From contig CAZSBB010000022.1 of assembly GCA_964605235.1 (NCBI GenBank), forward strand, positions 1 to 64,000: a DNA stretch of 64,000 nucleotides, given 5' to 3'. Source of the stretch: CAZSBB01 sp964605235. Its GTDB lineage: Bacteria > Planctomycetota > Phycisphaerae > Phycisphaerales > Phycisphaeraceae. The translations under genes and the position numbers were made by a program. This document shows, in pieces, positions 46,051 through 56,000 of the stretch (its first letter is position 1; the number at the start of each line of letters is the position of its first letter). Under the pieces are notes generated by a model. It had not been told where the DNA came from, made no database searches, and worked only from the letters and a program-made list of their open reading frames with translations.

Positions 46051-46118
46051 CCGGGCCAAGCCCGGGACACCGATGCAATGCTCAACCACACCACGTTAGC
46101 CCCTGGCTCTGCCGGGGG
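46051..46118. repeat. Two hairpin-forming intergenic sequences
   Basis: CCGGGC-CAA-GCCCGG at 46051-46065 and CCCCTGGCTCTGCCGGGG at about 46100-46117, between the lyase-like and esterase genes. Neither has a T run. Confidence 0.45.
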
Positions 46119-46150
46119 ACACGATCAGCCGCAGGACGCGCCAGCCCATC

Positions 46151-47020
46151 ATGAACGACTCCCCCGAACCAATCCCCACGACCGACGCCAACGCAACCCG
46201 GCGGCAGCTTTTCTGGGAGCAAACGCGCCGGCTGTTGCGTGCGGAAGCACTGGCGCCGCGCGCCCAGCCGGTGGCGCAGCCGTCGCCTTATCTGTGTGAG
46301 CGCGTGACCTACCGCAGCCTGGGGGGATATGAGATCACCGCCGCGCTGAGTCGGCCGGCGGGGGGCAGTGGTCCGTGGCCCGGCATCGTGACCGCGCCAG
46401 GCTACGGCGGCTGGGAGTTCGGCGTGGAGCGCGCCGAGGCGCAGCGCGGCTATGTGATTCTGCAGGTGTATCCCCGCTTGCAGGGCGAATCTGCGGGGGT
46501 GACCGATGAGCCGGAGCACGTGCTGCGCGGGCTCCGCGCTGGGCCGGAGGATTACTACTACCGCGGGGCCTATTGCGATGTGCTGCGCGGGCTGGATTAT
46601 CTGCGCACGCGCCCCGAGGTCGACGCCCGGCGGCTGGCGACGGTGGGAACCAGTCAGGGCGGCGCGCTGGCGCTGGCGGCGGCAGCCCTCGATGCCGACG
46701 TGCGCGCGTGCGTGGCGCATGTGCCGTATCTGTGCGATCTGGCGCGCAGCCCCGCCTTCGCTCATTTACCTTTGCAGCATCCAGCCGCGCAGCAGGTGCT
46801 CGATTATTTTGATCCGGTGCAACTGGCGGCATGGATTTACTGTCCGACGCTGATCTCCAGCGGCGGGCAAGACCACACCAGCCCGGCAGCAGGCATCGCG
46901 CTGCTGCACCGCCGACTGCCGGGCGTGCGCAGCTGGTTCCACGACCCCCAGCTGGCGCACGCCTCATCCCCGGCGTTTCATGAAATGACCTGGCAATGGT
47001 TGGCGCGGTGGCTGGCGTAG
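46151..47020 (+). CDS. AXE1-type (CE7-like) acetyl esterase
   Basis: 289 residues, no signal peptide. The segment YYYRGAYCDVLRGLDYLRTRPEVDARRLATVGTSQGGALALAAA is typical of CE7 acetyl xylan esterase/cephalosporin C deacetylases, with nucleophile S168 in GTSQGG. The Asp is in SSGGQDHTSP and the His is probably the one in LAHAS near residue 275. CE7 enzymes are intracellular and deacetylate short oligosaccharides. Last plus-strand gene of the AraC-divergent run and convergent with the pseudopilin at 47061. Confidence 0.8.
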   Translation: MNDSPEPIPTTDANATRRQLFWEQTRRLLRAEALAPRAQPVAQPSPYLCERVTYRSLGGYEITAALSRPAGGSGPWPGIVTAPGYGGWEFGVERAEAQRGYVILQVYPRLQGESAGVTDEPEHVLRGLRAGPEDYYYRGAYCDVLRGLDYLRTRPEVDARRLATVGTSQGGALALAAAALDADVRACVAHVPYLCDLARSPAFAHLPLQHPAAQQVLDYFDPVQLAAWIYCPTLISSGGQDHTSPAAGIALLHRRLPGVRSWFHDPQLAHASSPAFHEMTWQWLARWLA

Positions 47021-47060
47021 TGCAATGGCGCACGGGTGGAAACCTCGGCCAGCGGCTGCG

Positions 47061-47891
47061 CTACTCCTGCACTTCCATCCACTGCACATGTCCGTCGCTG
47101 TAGCCCAGGTTGCGGTCGTGCGGATCGCCTTTGCGTTGCGAGCTGATGACGTTCATCTGGCGGTGGGGCGTGTACGGGCGCAGGTAGTCGGAGCTGGGGC
47201 CGATCGCCCAACTGGAGCACGCCATGATGGCATAGGTTCGCAGCGGATTGGGCGGCATGGTCGGGGCGGGCGCGGTGGTGTTCGCACACGCCATGGTGTA
47301 GTAGTCAGCCCCGGGTCTGACGCTCAGCTGCTGCACGCCCTGGCTCCAGAAGTTCACATGTCCCCAGGGTTCGTAGAGCGTGTGATGCCCCAGGTGCATG
47401 CCCGGCAGCAGCGTTTTGTAGTACCCCACCGCGCTCTGGGCGAAGGTGCGTCCCGCCAGTTGATCAACATCGCGGGCCGCCACGGTGTTGGCGCCCAGGC
47501 GGCACTCCTGCGTCGAGCCGGTGTTGCTGGGGGTGGGCGCTGCGGGGCAGCGCAAGGCGCGGTTGCGCGCCCAGTTTTCCGGGTCTACCAGGCGCGTCCA
47601 CCAGGCGGTGTTGCCGCGGGCGATGTGGCCGTTGCTGCCGGCCGGCGCGCCGGAACTGGTGGTGTTCAGGTCCCACAGCGGATGGGCGCGCACATCGGGC
47701 AGTCCGTGGTACTGGCTCTGGTAGGTGAGCAGGAGGATCAGCGCTTGCCGCTGGTTGGAGCCGCATTGCGTGCGCACAGCGCTTTGCCGCGCCTGCGCCA
47801 GCGCCGGCAGGAGGATCGAAGTAAGCAGCGTGATGACGCTGATCACAACCAGCAGTTCGATGAGCGTGAAGGCTGCGGACAGCCGGCTCAT
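47061..47891 (-). CDS. Pseudopilin-like protein with H-X9-DG motif
   Basis: 276 residues. Short leader SRLSAA, then the prepilin site AFTLIELLVVISVI; Ala replaces the usual Gly before the Phe, which prepilin peptidases tolerate less well. C-terminal HDRNLGYSDGHVQW is the H-X9-DG motif. It starts 13 bp after the stop of the GntR-type regulator on the same strand, so regulator and pseudopilin form an operon divergent from the giant secreted proteins. Confidence 0.85.
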   Translation of the reverse strand: MSRLSAAFTLIELLVVISVITLLTSILLPALAQARQSAVRTQCGSNQRQALILLLTYQSQYHGLPDVRAHPLWDLNTTSSGAPAGSNGHIARGNTAWWTRLVDPENWARNRALRCPAAPTPSNTGSTQECRLGANTVAARDVDQLAGRTFAQSAVGYYKTLLPGMHLGHHTLYEPWGHVNFWSQGVQQLSVRPGADYYTMACANTTAPAPTMPPNPLRTYAIMACSSWAIGPSSDYLRPYTPHRQMNVISSQRKGDPHDRNLGYSDGHVQWMEVQE

Positions 47892-47904
47892 GCAGCGCTC
47901 CTGT

Positions 47905-49014
47905 TCAAGTGCTACTGCATTGTATCAACGTGGGCGCACGTCCGGTCGAGGCGCGCACCACCAGCCGGGGGGTGACATAGGTGATCGGCGCCGTGGGCAA
48001 CGTGCCGTGCTCGGCGACATGCGCCAAGGCGGCGGCGATGCCGGCGGCGCACTGGGCGGGGTGCAGGGAAATGGACGACAACGGCGGCACGTTCACCTGG
48101 CTCCAGGGCGTGTCATTGCGGCCCAGCAACGACACGTCGCCCGGGATCGTCAGGCCCAGGTTCCGATAGAGGTTGCCAACCAACAGCGCACTGTGGTCGG
48201 TGATGGTCCAGACGGCGGTGGGGCGATGATGTGCGTGCCACTGCGCCAGAGCCGAGGGGGTGCTGCGATCGGCGGCATACAGCGGCGCCATGACCCCGCC
48301 GGCGAGCTCGATCACATGCCGCGCCACCTGCGCCGCCCGCGCCGGCCAGGCGTCTTCATCCGGCTTGATGCCCGTCTCCACCCCGATGCGCCGATGCCCC
48401 AGCTCCAGCAGATGCTCAATCGCCAGCCGCACCGCGTGAATCTGATCCACTACCACCAGATGGGTGCCGTCGGACACCACGCGCTCGGCCACGTCAAACC
48501 GCACCCGCCAGGGCATGCGCTCGATCACCGCGGTCAACTCCTGCAAACCTTTGACCACATGCGCTTCCGTGTTCGGATAGCAGGCGGGCAGGCCCAGCAC
48601 GACCACAAACTCCGCCGGCAGGGGGCGGCGCGTCAGCTCGGCGCAGCGCTGCGCCGCCAGACTGGGATCGGCCGTCAGCGGCACCAGGTCCACCGCGAAA
48701 CCGCGCTGCACCAGCGCGGAGTAGGTCGGCTCAACCAGCAGCATGTTGGTGTGCTCGTCGTGCGCCTGGAGCAGAATCACCCGCCCGAGTTTGTGGTGCT
48801 CATCCACCCCGACAACCACGGTTCCTTTGCGCCGCACGCGCTTGACCACCCCCCGCCGCGCCAGGTCCACTAGGGCGCGATCGACGGTGGCTTCACTGCA
48901 ACCGAGCCGGGCGGCGAGGTCGGCCTTGGAGGGCAGCACCTGGCCGGTGGCGAATTCCTGCCGGGCGATCCAGCGTTCGAGTCGATGCCGCGCCTGCGCC
49001 AGCAGTTGGGTCAT
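47905..49014 (-). CDS. GntR-type HTH / LacI-type sensor hybrid transcriptional regulator (AraR-like)
   Basis: 369 residues. The N-terminal winged helix is GntR-type (QVLPSKADLAARLGCSEATVDRALVDLARRGVVKRVRRKGTVV), joined to a LacI/periplasmic-binding-protein effector domain (VILLQAHDEHTNMLLVEPTYSALVQRG, LELGHRRIGVETG, VSLLGRNDTPW). This layout is that of AraR, a sugar-responsive repressor. AAGGAG precedes the ATG and a good promoter (TTGCAA-17-TAATAT) lies 60 bp upstream. A perfect 14-bp palindrome with the GntR-type GT..AC core stands between this gene and the divergent giant genes. Confidence 0.88.
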   Translation of the reverse strand: MTQLLAQARHRLERWIARQEFATGQVLPSKADLAARLGCSEATVDRALVDLARRGVVKRVRRKGTVVVGVDEHHKLGRVILLQAHDEHTNMLLVEPTYSALVQRGFAVDLVPLTADPSLAAQRCAELTRRPLPAEFVVVLGLPACYPNTEAHVVKGLQELTAVIERMPWRVRFDVAERVVSDGTHLVVVDQIHAVRLAIEHLLELGHRRIGVETGIKPDEDAWPARAAQVARHVIELAGGVMAPLYAADRSTPSALAQWHAHHRPTAVWTITDHSALLVGNLYRNLGLTIPGDVSLLGRNDTPWSQVNVPPLSSISLHPAQCAAGIAAALAHVAEHGTLPTAPITYVTPRLVVRASTGRAPTLIQCSST

Positions 49015-49072
49015 CCGGTGAGCACTCCTTGCGAATCATCCGACAGGCTTATCGGCGAACCCGGCCAGCTGA

Positions 49073-49101
49073 ATATTACGCCAGTATAAAATACCTTGCA
49101 A
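49073..49101 (-). promoter_or_regulatory. Promoter of the GntR/LacI regulator operon
   Basis: -35 TTGCAA (49096-49101), exactly 17 bp spacer, -10 TAATAT (49073-49078), giving a leader of about 50 nt before the ATG at 49014. Confidence 0.6.
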
Positions 49102-49591
49102 TTTATTTTTCGCGTCGTATCCTGTTCCTGTGCTCGGTGGACGCCCCGTTGCAAATCTGGTGGGCATGGCTTTTAAAGTTCTTCATGGAATCATGTTGTG
49201 CGGCGTAAGGTCGCCGGTCAGCTGTGTATACACAGAAGTCGAAGCCCTTCCGGGGGTTCTGGAATTGGTTGTACCTACCTCGGCCGGGTATGGCGTTTGA
49301 GTTGGCGGTGTGGCATGCGGCGTCATACTTGGCCGAGGTTTTTCGCGGGGGTGCAACGTGGGCGTCGGCGGGCAGGCTGTTTTTTTCATCCGCAGCCCGC
49401 GCCGCTGACGGGTTCGATCGCTTCTGCGCTTTCGCAGCCATGCTGCCTGAGCTTTTTTCGCCGCCAAGCCCGTCCCCCATGGCGCAGTCCCGACCCGCAT
49501 GCAGCTTACTCCCGGACGCTGATGACCGGTGCTTCGCCCGAGCCTTGGGCGCTGGATATCACTCGCCCAACTTGGACCAGGAGTTGTCCCG
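49102..49591. other. Divergent intergenic region before the giant secreted genes
   Basis: About 490 bp without a supported gene. It contains the GntR-type palindrome at 49222 and several AT-rich patches (near 49165 and 49380) but no clear sigma-70 pair for the plus strand. The giant-gene message may therefore have a leader of several hundred nucleotides or use an activator-dependent promoter. Confidence 0.4.
49222..49235. promoter_or_regulatory. Perfect 14-bp palindrome, candidate GntR-type operator
   Basis: CTGTGTATACACAG fits the GntR-family N-GT-N-AC-N dyad pattern. It lies about 210 bp upstream of the regulator ATG and 357 bp upstream of the first giant gene. Confidence 0.55.
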
Positions 49592-52500
49592 ATGACCAGG
49601 CGCAGCTTGATGATGGTGATTGGACTGATGTGGTGGTTGGCTGCAGGTTCCCTGACGCACGCCGCGGAAGTGCTGCTGCCAGCCGGCTTGTCCACCTGCT
49701 ACACCCGGCAGCCGCTTGAACTGGCGGTGGCGGGTTTGTCCGCCGGCGAATCGGTGGAACTGACGCTCACGCCTGCTGGCGCTGCTCAGCCGACGCTGAC
49801 CATCCCCGTGGTCGGCCCCCATTCCGAGGGCAACTCCGGGGGCGGGGGCGGCACGGTGATCATGACGCTCCCGGCTTACGCCCTGGCGCCCGGCAGCTAT
49901 GCCGTGGCCCTGGCGGGTAAACCGCAACTCAAGCTCACCATCGCACGCGGCGCGTGGCCTTCAACCCTGTATGTCGGGCAGACCGGCGGCCCCAACCACG
50001 GGCTGGCGACGTTCCACCTGACCAATGCGTTCGACTTCGGCATCGCGGCGCCCGACGGCACAGCGCCCCACCCGCAGCCGCGCAGCCGAGGACGCTACGC
50101 CCGCTGGGAACAGCTCGTCGCCAGCGAATTGCCCGCCATTCTCTACATGTACTGGACCGGCTACGTCCTGCACAAACCCTGGGGCATCCACAAGGAATGG
50201 GCCAGCGCCGACATGATCGAAAACATGCGGCTGTTCAACTTCCACATCGCTCAGCGCATGCGCCGCTTCGATCATCTGCTCATCTCCATCGGCAGTCTCG
50301 ATGAGCCGGGCCTGCCCTGGGGCCGCACCCCCGCCGGCGGCAGCGCGTCGGGCTTCACCGGGTGGAATGTCGCCCAGTGGATGGCGCAGCGCGGGCAAAC
50401 GTGGACCGATGATCCCGGCAGTTTGTCCGACCCCGACTTCCGCACCTACATGCAACTGCGCGCCCGCATGTTGCGCGAAGCCTTTGAGCACGCCAGCGCG
50501 GACATCAAAACCGTCTGGCCCACGGCCGTCTACGCCACCGATGCTTACGCGCCCCAGGCGGTGGGCGATGGCACCGATCCGATGAACCAGACCGCCAATG
50601 ACATTCCCACCACCCACGTTTTTGCCGACTACGGCATCGGCAAGCTGGGCGTGCTCGCGGGGTTGTATGTCGAAAAAGCCCATGATCCGACCAGCAAAGT
50701 CGCCCACGCCATGAACGGCCAGCTCTTTGGCGCGCGCGTTCCTCAACCCCAGAGCCGCTATGCCTACCACCTGATGCAGAACGTCCTGCTCGCGGCGGGC
50801 CTCGACAGCAACTGGTGGCTCAACTACGGCGGAATGGCGCCGGACGACCTCACCGCGGTCAACGAGCCGGCCCAGCGCGTGGGGCCGCTGTTCGTCGAAA
50901 TGTCGCCGCGCGCTCATGACGTGGCGGTGCTCTGGTCCACCACGGAAATCTGGCTGCGGGTCAAGGACGTGATGCGCCGCGAAGCGGTGAAAAAAACCGG
51001 CGAGCAGATCGCCCTGATGGTCGCCGACCTGCCCGAAGGTGTGGGCAATGCCGACGGCAGCATGAACGTCAACGCCTACAACATCGGCGGCAATTACAAA
51101 GGGGAAGTGCTGGCAACGCACATGGCGCTCAGCCGCGCCGGCTATCCCGCCCATATCCTGCATGAAGATCGCCTGGCTTCCATGCTCCAGCAGTACAAAG
51201 TGCTGGTGATGGTGCATCAGACTTTTCCCCTGCCCGCGGAAAAACAGCAGGCGCTTACCGCCTGGATTGCCGGCGGCGGCACGCTGTTGCTGGATGAATC
51301 CTCCACCGTGCAGATTCCCGGCGCGGTGCGCTTTGCCGCCCCCAGTCTGGTCAACCAGGGCTACCAGTGGAGCGCCCGGTTTGAAAAAGCAGCGCAGGCC
51401 CAGGGCGCCGGCGCCCGCGACGCCAGCTACGCCACGACCAATCACTTCATGGAATCCTTCAGCCGCACTGCCGCGCCGTTGCTGGGGCAGGCACTGGCGT
51501 CGACGAAAGCCCGGCAGGTGTTGCGGGCCGACACCACCGAACTGGCGTGCGAGCGGCATGTGGGCGGTGAGGGGTCGCTGGTGATGGTGATCAACGGCTG
51601 CGAGAAGCTCCCCGCCGATCGCCCGGATGATCAGCCTTATGACATCTGGAATTACGCACCCTATGCGGCAACTTACACATTGCCGCAGGTGCAGCCGGGC
51701 GAAGTGGTGTACTGCATTGAAGGCTTGGACTGGCGCACCGTCAGTCAGATTAAGCAGCCGACGGAGCCGCAGTCCGTGAGCTTTGCGCCCGGGGAAATGA
51801 AGCTGTATCTGGTGGCGCCGCGTGCGCCCAAGGGTTTGCATCTGAAAGCGGAGATTCAGGCGGGCGTGCTGCATCTGACGGCAGCACTCGACGACCTGTG
51901 CATGCCGTGGCCCCTGACGGTGCAAGTGCGTGATCCCGCCGAGCAGGTGGTGGTGTCACTGTATCGCGCGACTGATGCACAAGGTCATTACCACGAGGCG
52001 ATTCCGCTGGGCATGAGCGCCCCGGCCGAGGTGTACCGCATCACTCTCACCAGTCCCGTCGCTGGTTTGCACGCTCAGGCGCAGGCGACGCAACCCATTG
52101 GGCAGGTTCAGCCGCGGGTGATCGCCGAGCCGGTGCGCGTGTTTGATCAGGACGCCATCGCCGCATTCCTGGCGGGGAAGCCGGCGCTCACGGTGGTGGT
52201 GGGGCAGGAGAGCCAGCAGGCCCCAGCCCAGCAGTTGGCGCAGGCGTTGCAGGCGGCTGGCATTCCCGCGGTGGTCAAGCCGGAGCATGAGGTGGTCGCC
52301 AAAGCGTTGTACCCGCGCGTGTGGGATCCCTATGCGCCGGTGCATCATCCCACCGCCACGCTCGCGCCGTTGCCGGAGGTGACGGTGCGCAATGAACAGG
52401 GCCAAGTCAGCAAGCAACCGGGGCACGTGCTGCTGGACCTGCTGATCACCAGCGCGCATTACGACACACCCACCGTGACCACCGCCGCCGGTGAACCTTT

Positions 52501-53002
52501 TGCCGGCAACTGGCGCACGCCCGGCACGCAACTGACCGTGGTGGGCCAGGGCTTCATCGACACCAGCGCCGGCGAGCAATTCATCGAACCCGGCGTCAAG
52601 TTGTTCGTGGGCGATCAGAACCGACTGCATTACCGCAACAGCACGGTCGAGCAGACGAAAACCGACGCCGCCTTCCGTGCGCGCTGGGCGCGGCCGTGGC
52701 GGAAAATCCAGGGTCATGTGGGCGGGTTCAATCTCACGCCGCAGCTGCCGGAGGTTTACACCGCCGCCGACCATCTCATCCTGCTGGGTGACTCGCACGC
52801 CGGCACGCTCCCTGCCGCGCTGCAGGCGAGCGAACTGCTCACGCAGGTGGTCGATGAGCAATACCCCGGCCCCGGCAAAGCGCTGCTGCAATTTGTCTGG
52901 AGTCCCTTTAAGCTGGAGCGCAATGTGATCTTCATCGGCGCGACGGATGGGCCGGGCCTGCAGCGCGGCATCGACCGTCTGCTCCAACTGGTTCGCCCAT
53001 GA
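49592..53002 (+). CDS. Giant secreted glycosidase-like protein 1
   Basis: 1136 residues from the ATG at 49592 (AGGAG upstream). Signal peptide to about residue 24. Order of parts by eye: beta-sandwich with a glycine insert GNSGGGGG (25-125); (beta/alpha)8-like domain (about 130-440) with LLISIGSLDEPGLPWG and DSNWWLNYGG; glutamine-amidotransferase-like beta-galactosidase-trimerisation type domain (about 510-630: ATHMALSRAGYPAHILHEDRL, LTAWIAGGGTLLLDESS); beta-sandwich (745-845); C-terminal alpha/beta module (860-1136) ending YPGPGKALLQFVWSPFKLERNVIFIGA. This resembles distant GH42-like enzymes, but no catalytic pair is certain. The stop overlaps the next start by 4 nt (ATGA), and the two proteins are homologous. 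Confidence 0.72.
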   Translation: MTRRSLMMVIGLMWWLAAGSLTHAAEVLLPAGLSTCYTRQPLELAVAGLSAGESVELTLTPAGAAQPTLTIPVVGPHSEGNSGGGGGTVIMTLPAYALAPGSYAVALAGKPQLKLTIARGAWPSTLYVGQTGGPNHGLATFHLTNAFDFGIAAPDGTAPHPQPRSRGRYARWEQLVASELPAILYMYWTGYVLHKPWGIHKEWASADMIENMRLFNFHIAQRMRRFDHLLISIGSLDEPGLPWGRTPAGGSASGFTGWNVAQWMAQRGQTWTDDPGSLSDPDFRTYMQLRARMLREAFEHASADIKTVWPTAVYATDAYAPQAVGDGTDPMNQTANDIPTTHVFADYGIGKLGVLAGLYVEKAHDPTSKVAHAMNGQLFGARVPQPQSRYAYHLMQNVLLAAGLDSNWWLNYGGMAPDDLTAVNEPAQRVGPLFVEMSPRAHDVAVLWSTTEIWLRVKDVMRREAVKKTGEQIALMVADLPEGVGNADGSMNVNAYNIGGNYKGEVLATHMALSRAGYPAHILHEDRLASMLQQYKVLVMVHQTFPLPAEKQQALTAWIAGGGTLLLDESSTVQIPGAVRFAAPSLVNQGYQWSARFEKAAQAQGAGARDASYATTNHFMESFSRTAAPLLGQALASTKARQVLRADTTELACERHVGGEGSLVMVINGCEKLPADRPDDQPYDIWNYAPYAATYTLPQVQPGEVVYCIEGLDWRTVSQIKQPTEPQSVSFAPGEMKLYLVAPRAPKGLHLKAEIQAGVLHLTAALDDLCMPWPLTVQVRDPAEQVVVSLYRATDAQGHYHEAIPLGMSAPAEVYRITLTSPVAGLHAQAQATQPIGQVQPRVIAEPVRVFDQDAIAAFLAGKPALTVVVGQESQQAPAQQLAQALQAAGIPAVVKPEHEVVAKALYPRVWDPYAPVHHPTATLAPLPEVTVRNEQGQVSKQPGHVLLDLLITSAHYDTPTVTTAAGEPFAGNWRTPGTQLTVVGQGFIDTSAGEQFIEPGVKLFVGDQNRLHYRNSTVEQTKTDAAFRARWARPWRKIQGHVGGFNLTPQLPEVYTAADHLILLGDSHAGTLPAALQASELLTQVVDEQYPGPGKALLQFVWSPFKLERNVIFIGATDGPGLQRGIDRLLQLVRP
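49835..49852. repeat. G-tract repeat in coding sequence
   Basis: TCCGGGGGCGGGGGCGGC encodes the SGGGGG stretch of giant protein 1. The same 18 bases occur at 58547-58564 in giant protein 2. Confidence 0.7.
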
Positions 53003-56000
53003 TAAACGTCTGCTTGCGACCGCCGCTGCTGCTGTTGGCGCTAAGCTGGTTGGCGCTCGCCAATCCCGCTGCCGCCGCCGATCCGGAATTGGACCTTGAT
53101 ACGGTGCTCAGCGCCGTCGCCCCCGAACTGACGGCCGGGACCCTGGTGCGGCTGGTCCGTTTCGACATGCCCGACCAATCCCTGGACGACGAAATTTACT
53201 GGCGCACCTACCGCGGGCAGACGACGGCGTCCGTTGCCCCCGTGCGTTTCATGCTCGGCCAGCGCGCAGTCATCGCTCCGCTGACGCAGCAGAATCCCGA
53301 GACTGAGCAGCTCGTCACCACCTATCCCACGCATGGCCGCCTCAACGCGGGTCATGGCGAGCATCGCCTGGAACCGGGCGCTATTGCCCTGCATCTGACG
53401 GACGGCCAGTGGTCCAGCGCTCACCCGGCCGTGCGGATCGTGGGCGACGAGATTCACATCCGCTGTGCCCCGGTCCGACTGCTGGTGGTCGATCAACAGG
53501 GCCTCGCCCAGCCCGCCGACCTGGCTTTCTCCACCGACCGCCTGCCGCTGCTGCGCCAGCCGGGGCGGTTCCGCCAGCTGACCATGTGGCTGCCGGTGGG
53601 CGCTCGGTACCGCAGCACGCTGGGTGATTTCACGCTTGACGGCGCGGGCCAACTGACCGCCGACGCCGCCACGCTTGCACCCGGGGTGCAGGTGCAGGAG
53701 CGCGAACTGCGCCAGCAGATCACGGCTCGCACCACCGCCGCAGACCCGCTGCATTTCACCCACCCCGCGCCTGCGCTGCATCTGCTGACCCATCTGCAGC
53801 GGCGGGTGTACGCCGAGTCCGAAGCGCTGCCGTTGACGTTGCTGGCGCCGCGCGGATTCGCCGGCGGAGCGGTGACGGTGCAGGTGAGGTCGGGCGATGA
53901 ACCGCCGCGCGCCCTCGGGCAGGTGGAGATGCCCCAGGTGGAGCAGGTCGCCTTCGATGCCCGTTTGCTGGAGATTCCCGCCGGCACGCTGGGCCCCGGG
54001 ACGTATGCGCTGACCGCCGTCGGGGCGGGGATGTCCAGCGCACCGTGGGCGGTGACGATCGTGCCGTGGCGGGCGCGCAGCAGTTTCTTTGTCCACACCA
54101 TGAGTTGCTGCACCGACGCCTGGCCCACCGATGACGAAGGTTTGCGCCTGCTGCACGAAGCCGGGCTGGAGATGCTCACCGCCACCGCGCACCGCAGCCT
54201 GCTGGACGTGCAGATGGCGACGCTCGATGCCGCCGCGGCGCGGGCGCATCCCGATCAACCCGCCGAGTGCTTTATGCACCGTGCGCCCAACGATCAACTG
54301 CTTGAGCGACTGCTGGCGCATCAGCTTCGTTTGATCGACCTGACCGTCGCCCGCGCGGCCAACTTCTACAACGAAGGGCTGTCGTACCACCATTCCTACG
54401 CGCCGTCGGTGGCGCGCATGCTGCGTCGCCTGCAGGTGTTCACCCAGCAGACGGGCGACTATCCCTCATTCCTGGGCGTCAACTACAACTGGTTCCCGCA
54501 CTGGCAGGGTTACATTGAAGGCGGCGTGGCGACGGACGCCCACCTGCCGCGCCGCAATGCCGCGCTGGCGGTGAAGCTGGCGGAACTGGGCGTGCCGGAT
54601 TTCACGCAGCAGGATCGACAGGCGTACCGCAAGCTGTTGGCAGCCGACCCTCCCGCCGAGCGTGCGGACTTGCTGGCGCAGCAGGAACGCGCCCTGGCGC
54701 GCTGGACTGCCGAATATCAGCAGAGCTTTGGCGTGCACAATCAGCGGTACAACGCCGCCGTGCGCGCGGTCCGGCCGGGGACGGTCACCGTGCTCTACGA
54801 GAATGCCGGGCACGACGGCGCCAAACGCCCCGACCAGCTTTTCGCCGACATGGCGGCCGCCTGCTATGAGAGCTACACCGACCACGGCGACTGGCCGATG
54901 TCCGCCGGCTACACCACGGACTGGGCACGCGCCTTCGCCCCGCAGCAGCCCACCTGGCTCACCACCTGCTGGGGCACCAGCGCCGAAGGCAAAGCCCGCA
55001 GCTTGTTGCACGCGCTGGGGCGCGGCCTGCAGGGCGGCGGCGTGCCCATGCAAGCCAACGCCGGCCCGCACGAGCTGGCGCGGCGCGGCCGACTGCTGCG
55101 CTTCGTCAGCCAGTTCGGCGCCATCGCCACGCACAGCCGCCCCGACCGCCGCGTCGCCATCTTGCTGACAGAAGCGAAAATGGCGCTGCAGCCCCACGGC
55201 ATGTACGACGCCCATGCCGCGTATGTCTACCTGACCCGGCTCGGGTTTCCGCCGGTGCTGATTCCCGAGCAGCGCCTGCACGAGCCGGGCATTCTCGCGG
55301 GCGTTGAGCTGCTGGTGCTGCCCAACCTCAACCATCCGCTGCGCGACCCGACCCACGCCGCGCTGGACCACTTCGCTGGGCGCAAGCTCGCCCTGGGTAA
55401 GCCGTATGACGCGCTTGCCAAGGTGCGGGTGCTCGATCTGCCATTGCTGAATATCTGGGCGGAACCGGGCTTCAAGCCCACAGCGCACGCCTGGCTGTGG
55501 CAGCAGTTCAATGACGTCTGGCGTGCGCCGCTGGCGGCTGCGCTCGCCGACTTTCAGCTTGAACCGAATGCCGCGCTGGACCCGGAGCTGGGTTATGCGT
55601 TGACGCTCGAAGCGCGGTCGGGGGACGCGGTGCGCTACGTGGTGGTCCTCGCCGACAGCGTTGGGGCGCACAGCAATGATTTCACGCCGCGTCAGGCCGT
55701 GCCGCTGACGTTGGCGGGGGTGGGTTGGCGGGTGCGTGATCTGGTCAAGCAGGTGGATTTGCCGGGCGAGGTTGTGGATGGGCGCACGCGGGTGCAGGTG
55801 CAATTGCTGACTGAGCCGGCGACGGTGCTGGCGCTGCTGCGGGATAGGCCGGCACGTTTGCGCATCGGGGCCGTGGAAACCGTGCGTGCCGGGGAACCGA
55901 TGTCGGTGGCCGCGACGGTGCTGGGCGCGACGGGGCCGGCGCTGGGCCCCATTCCTGTGCAGGTGCAATGGCTGGACCCGGCAGGCGTGCTGCGCGGCCA

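Noticed and set aside
46051..46118. Rho-independent terminator between the lyase-like and esterase genes
   Set aside because: The hairpins are good but there is no T run after either, so they are listed only as structured repeats.
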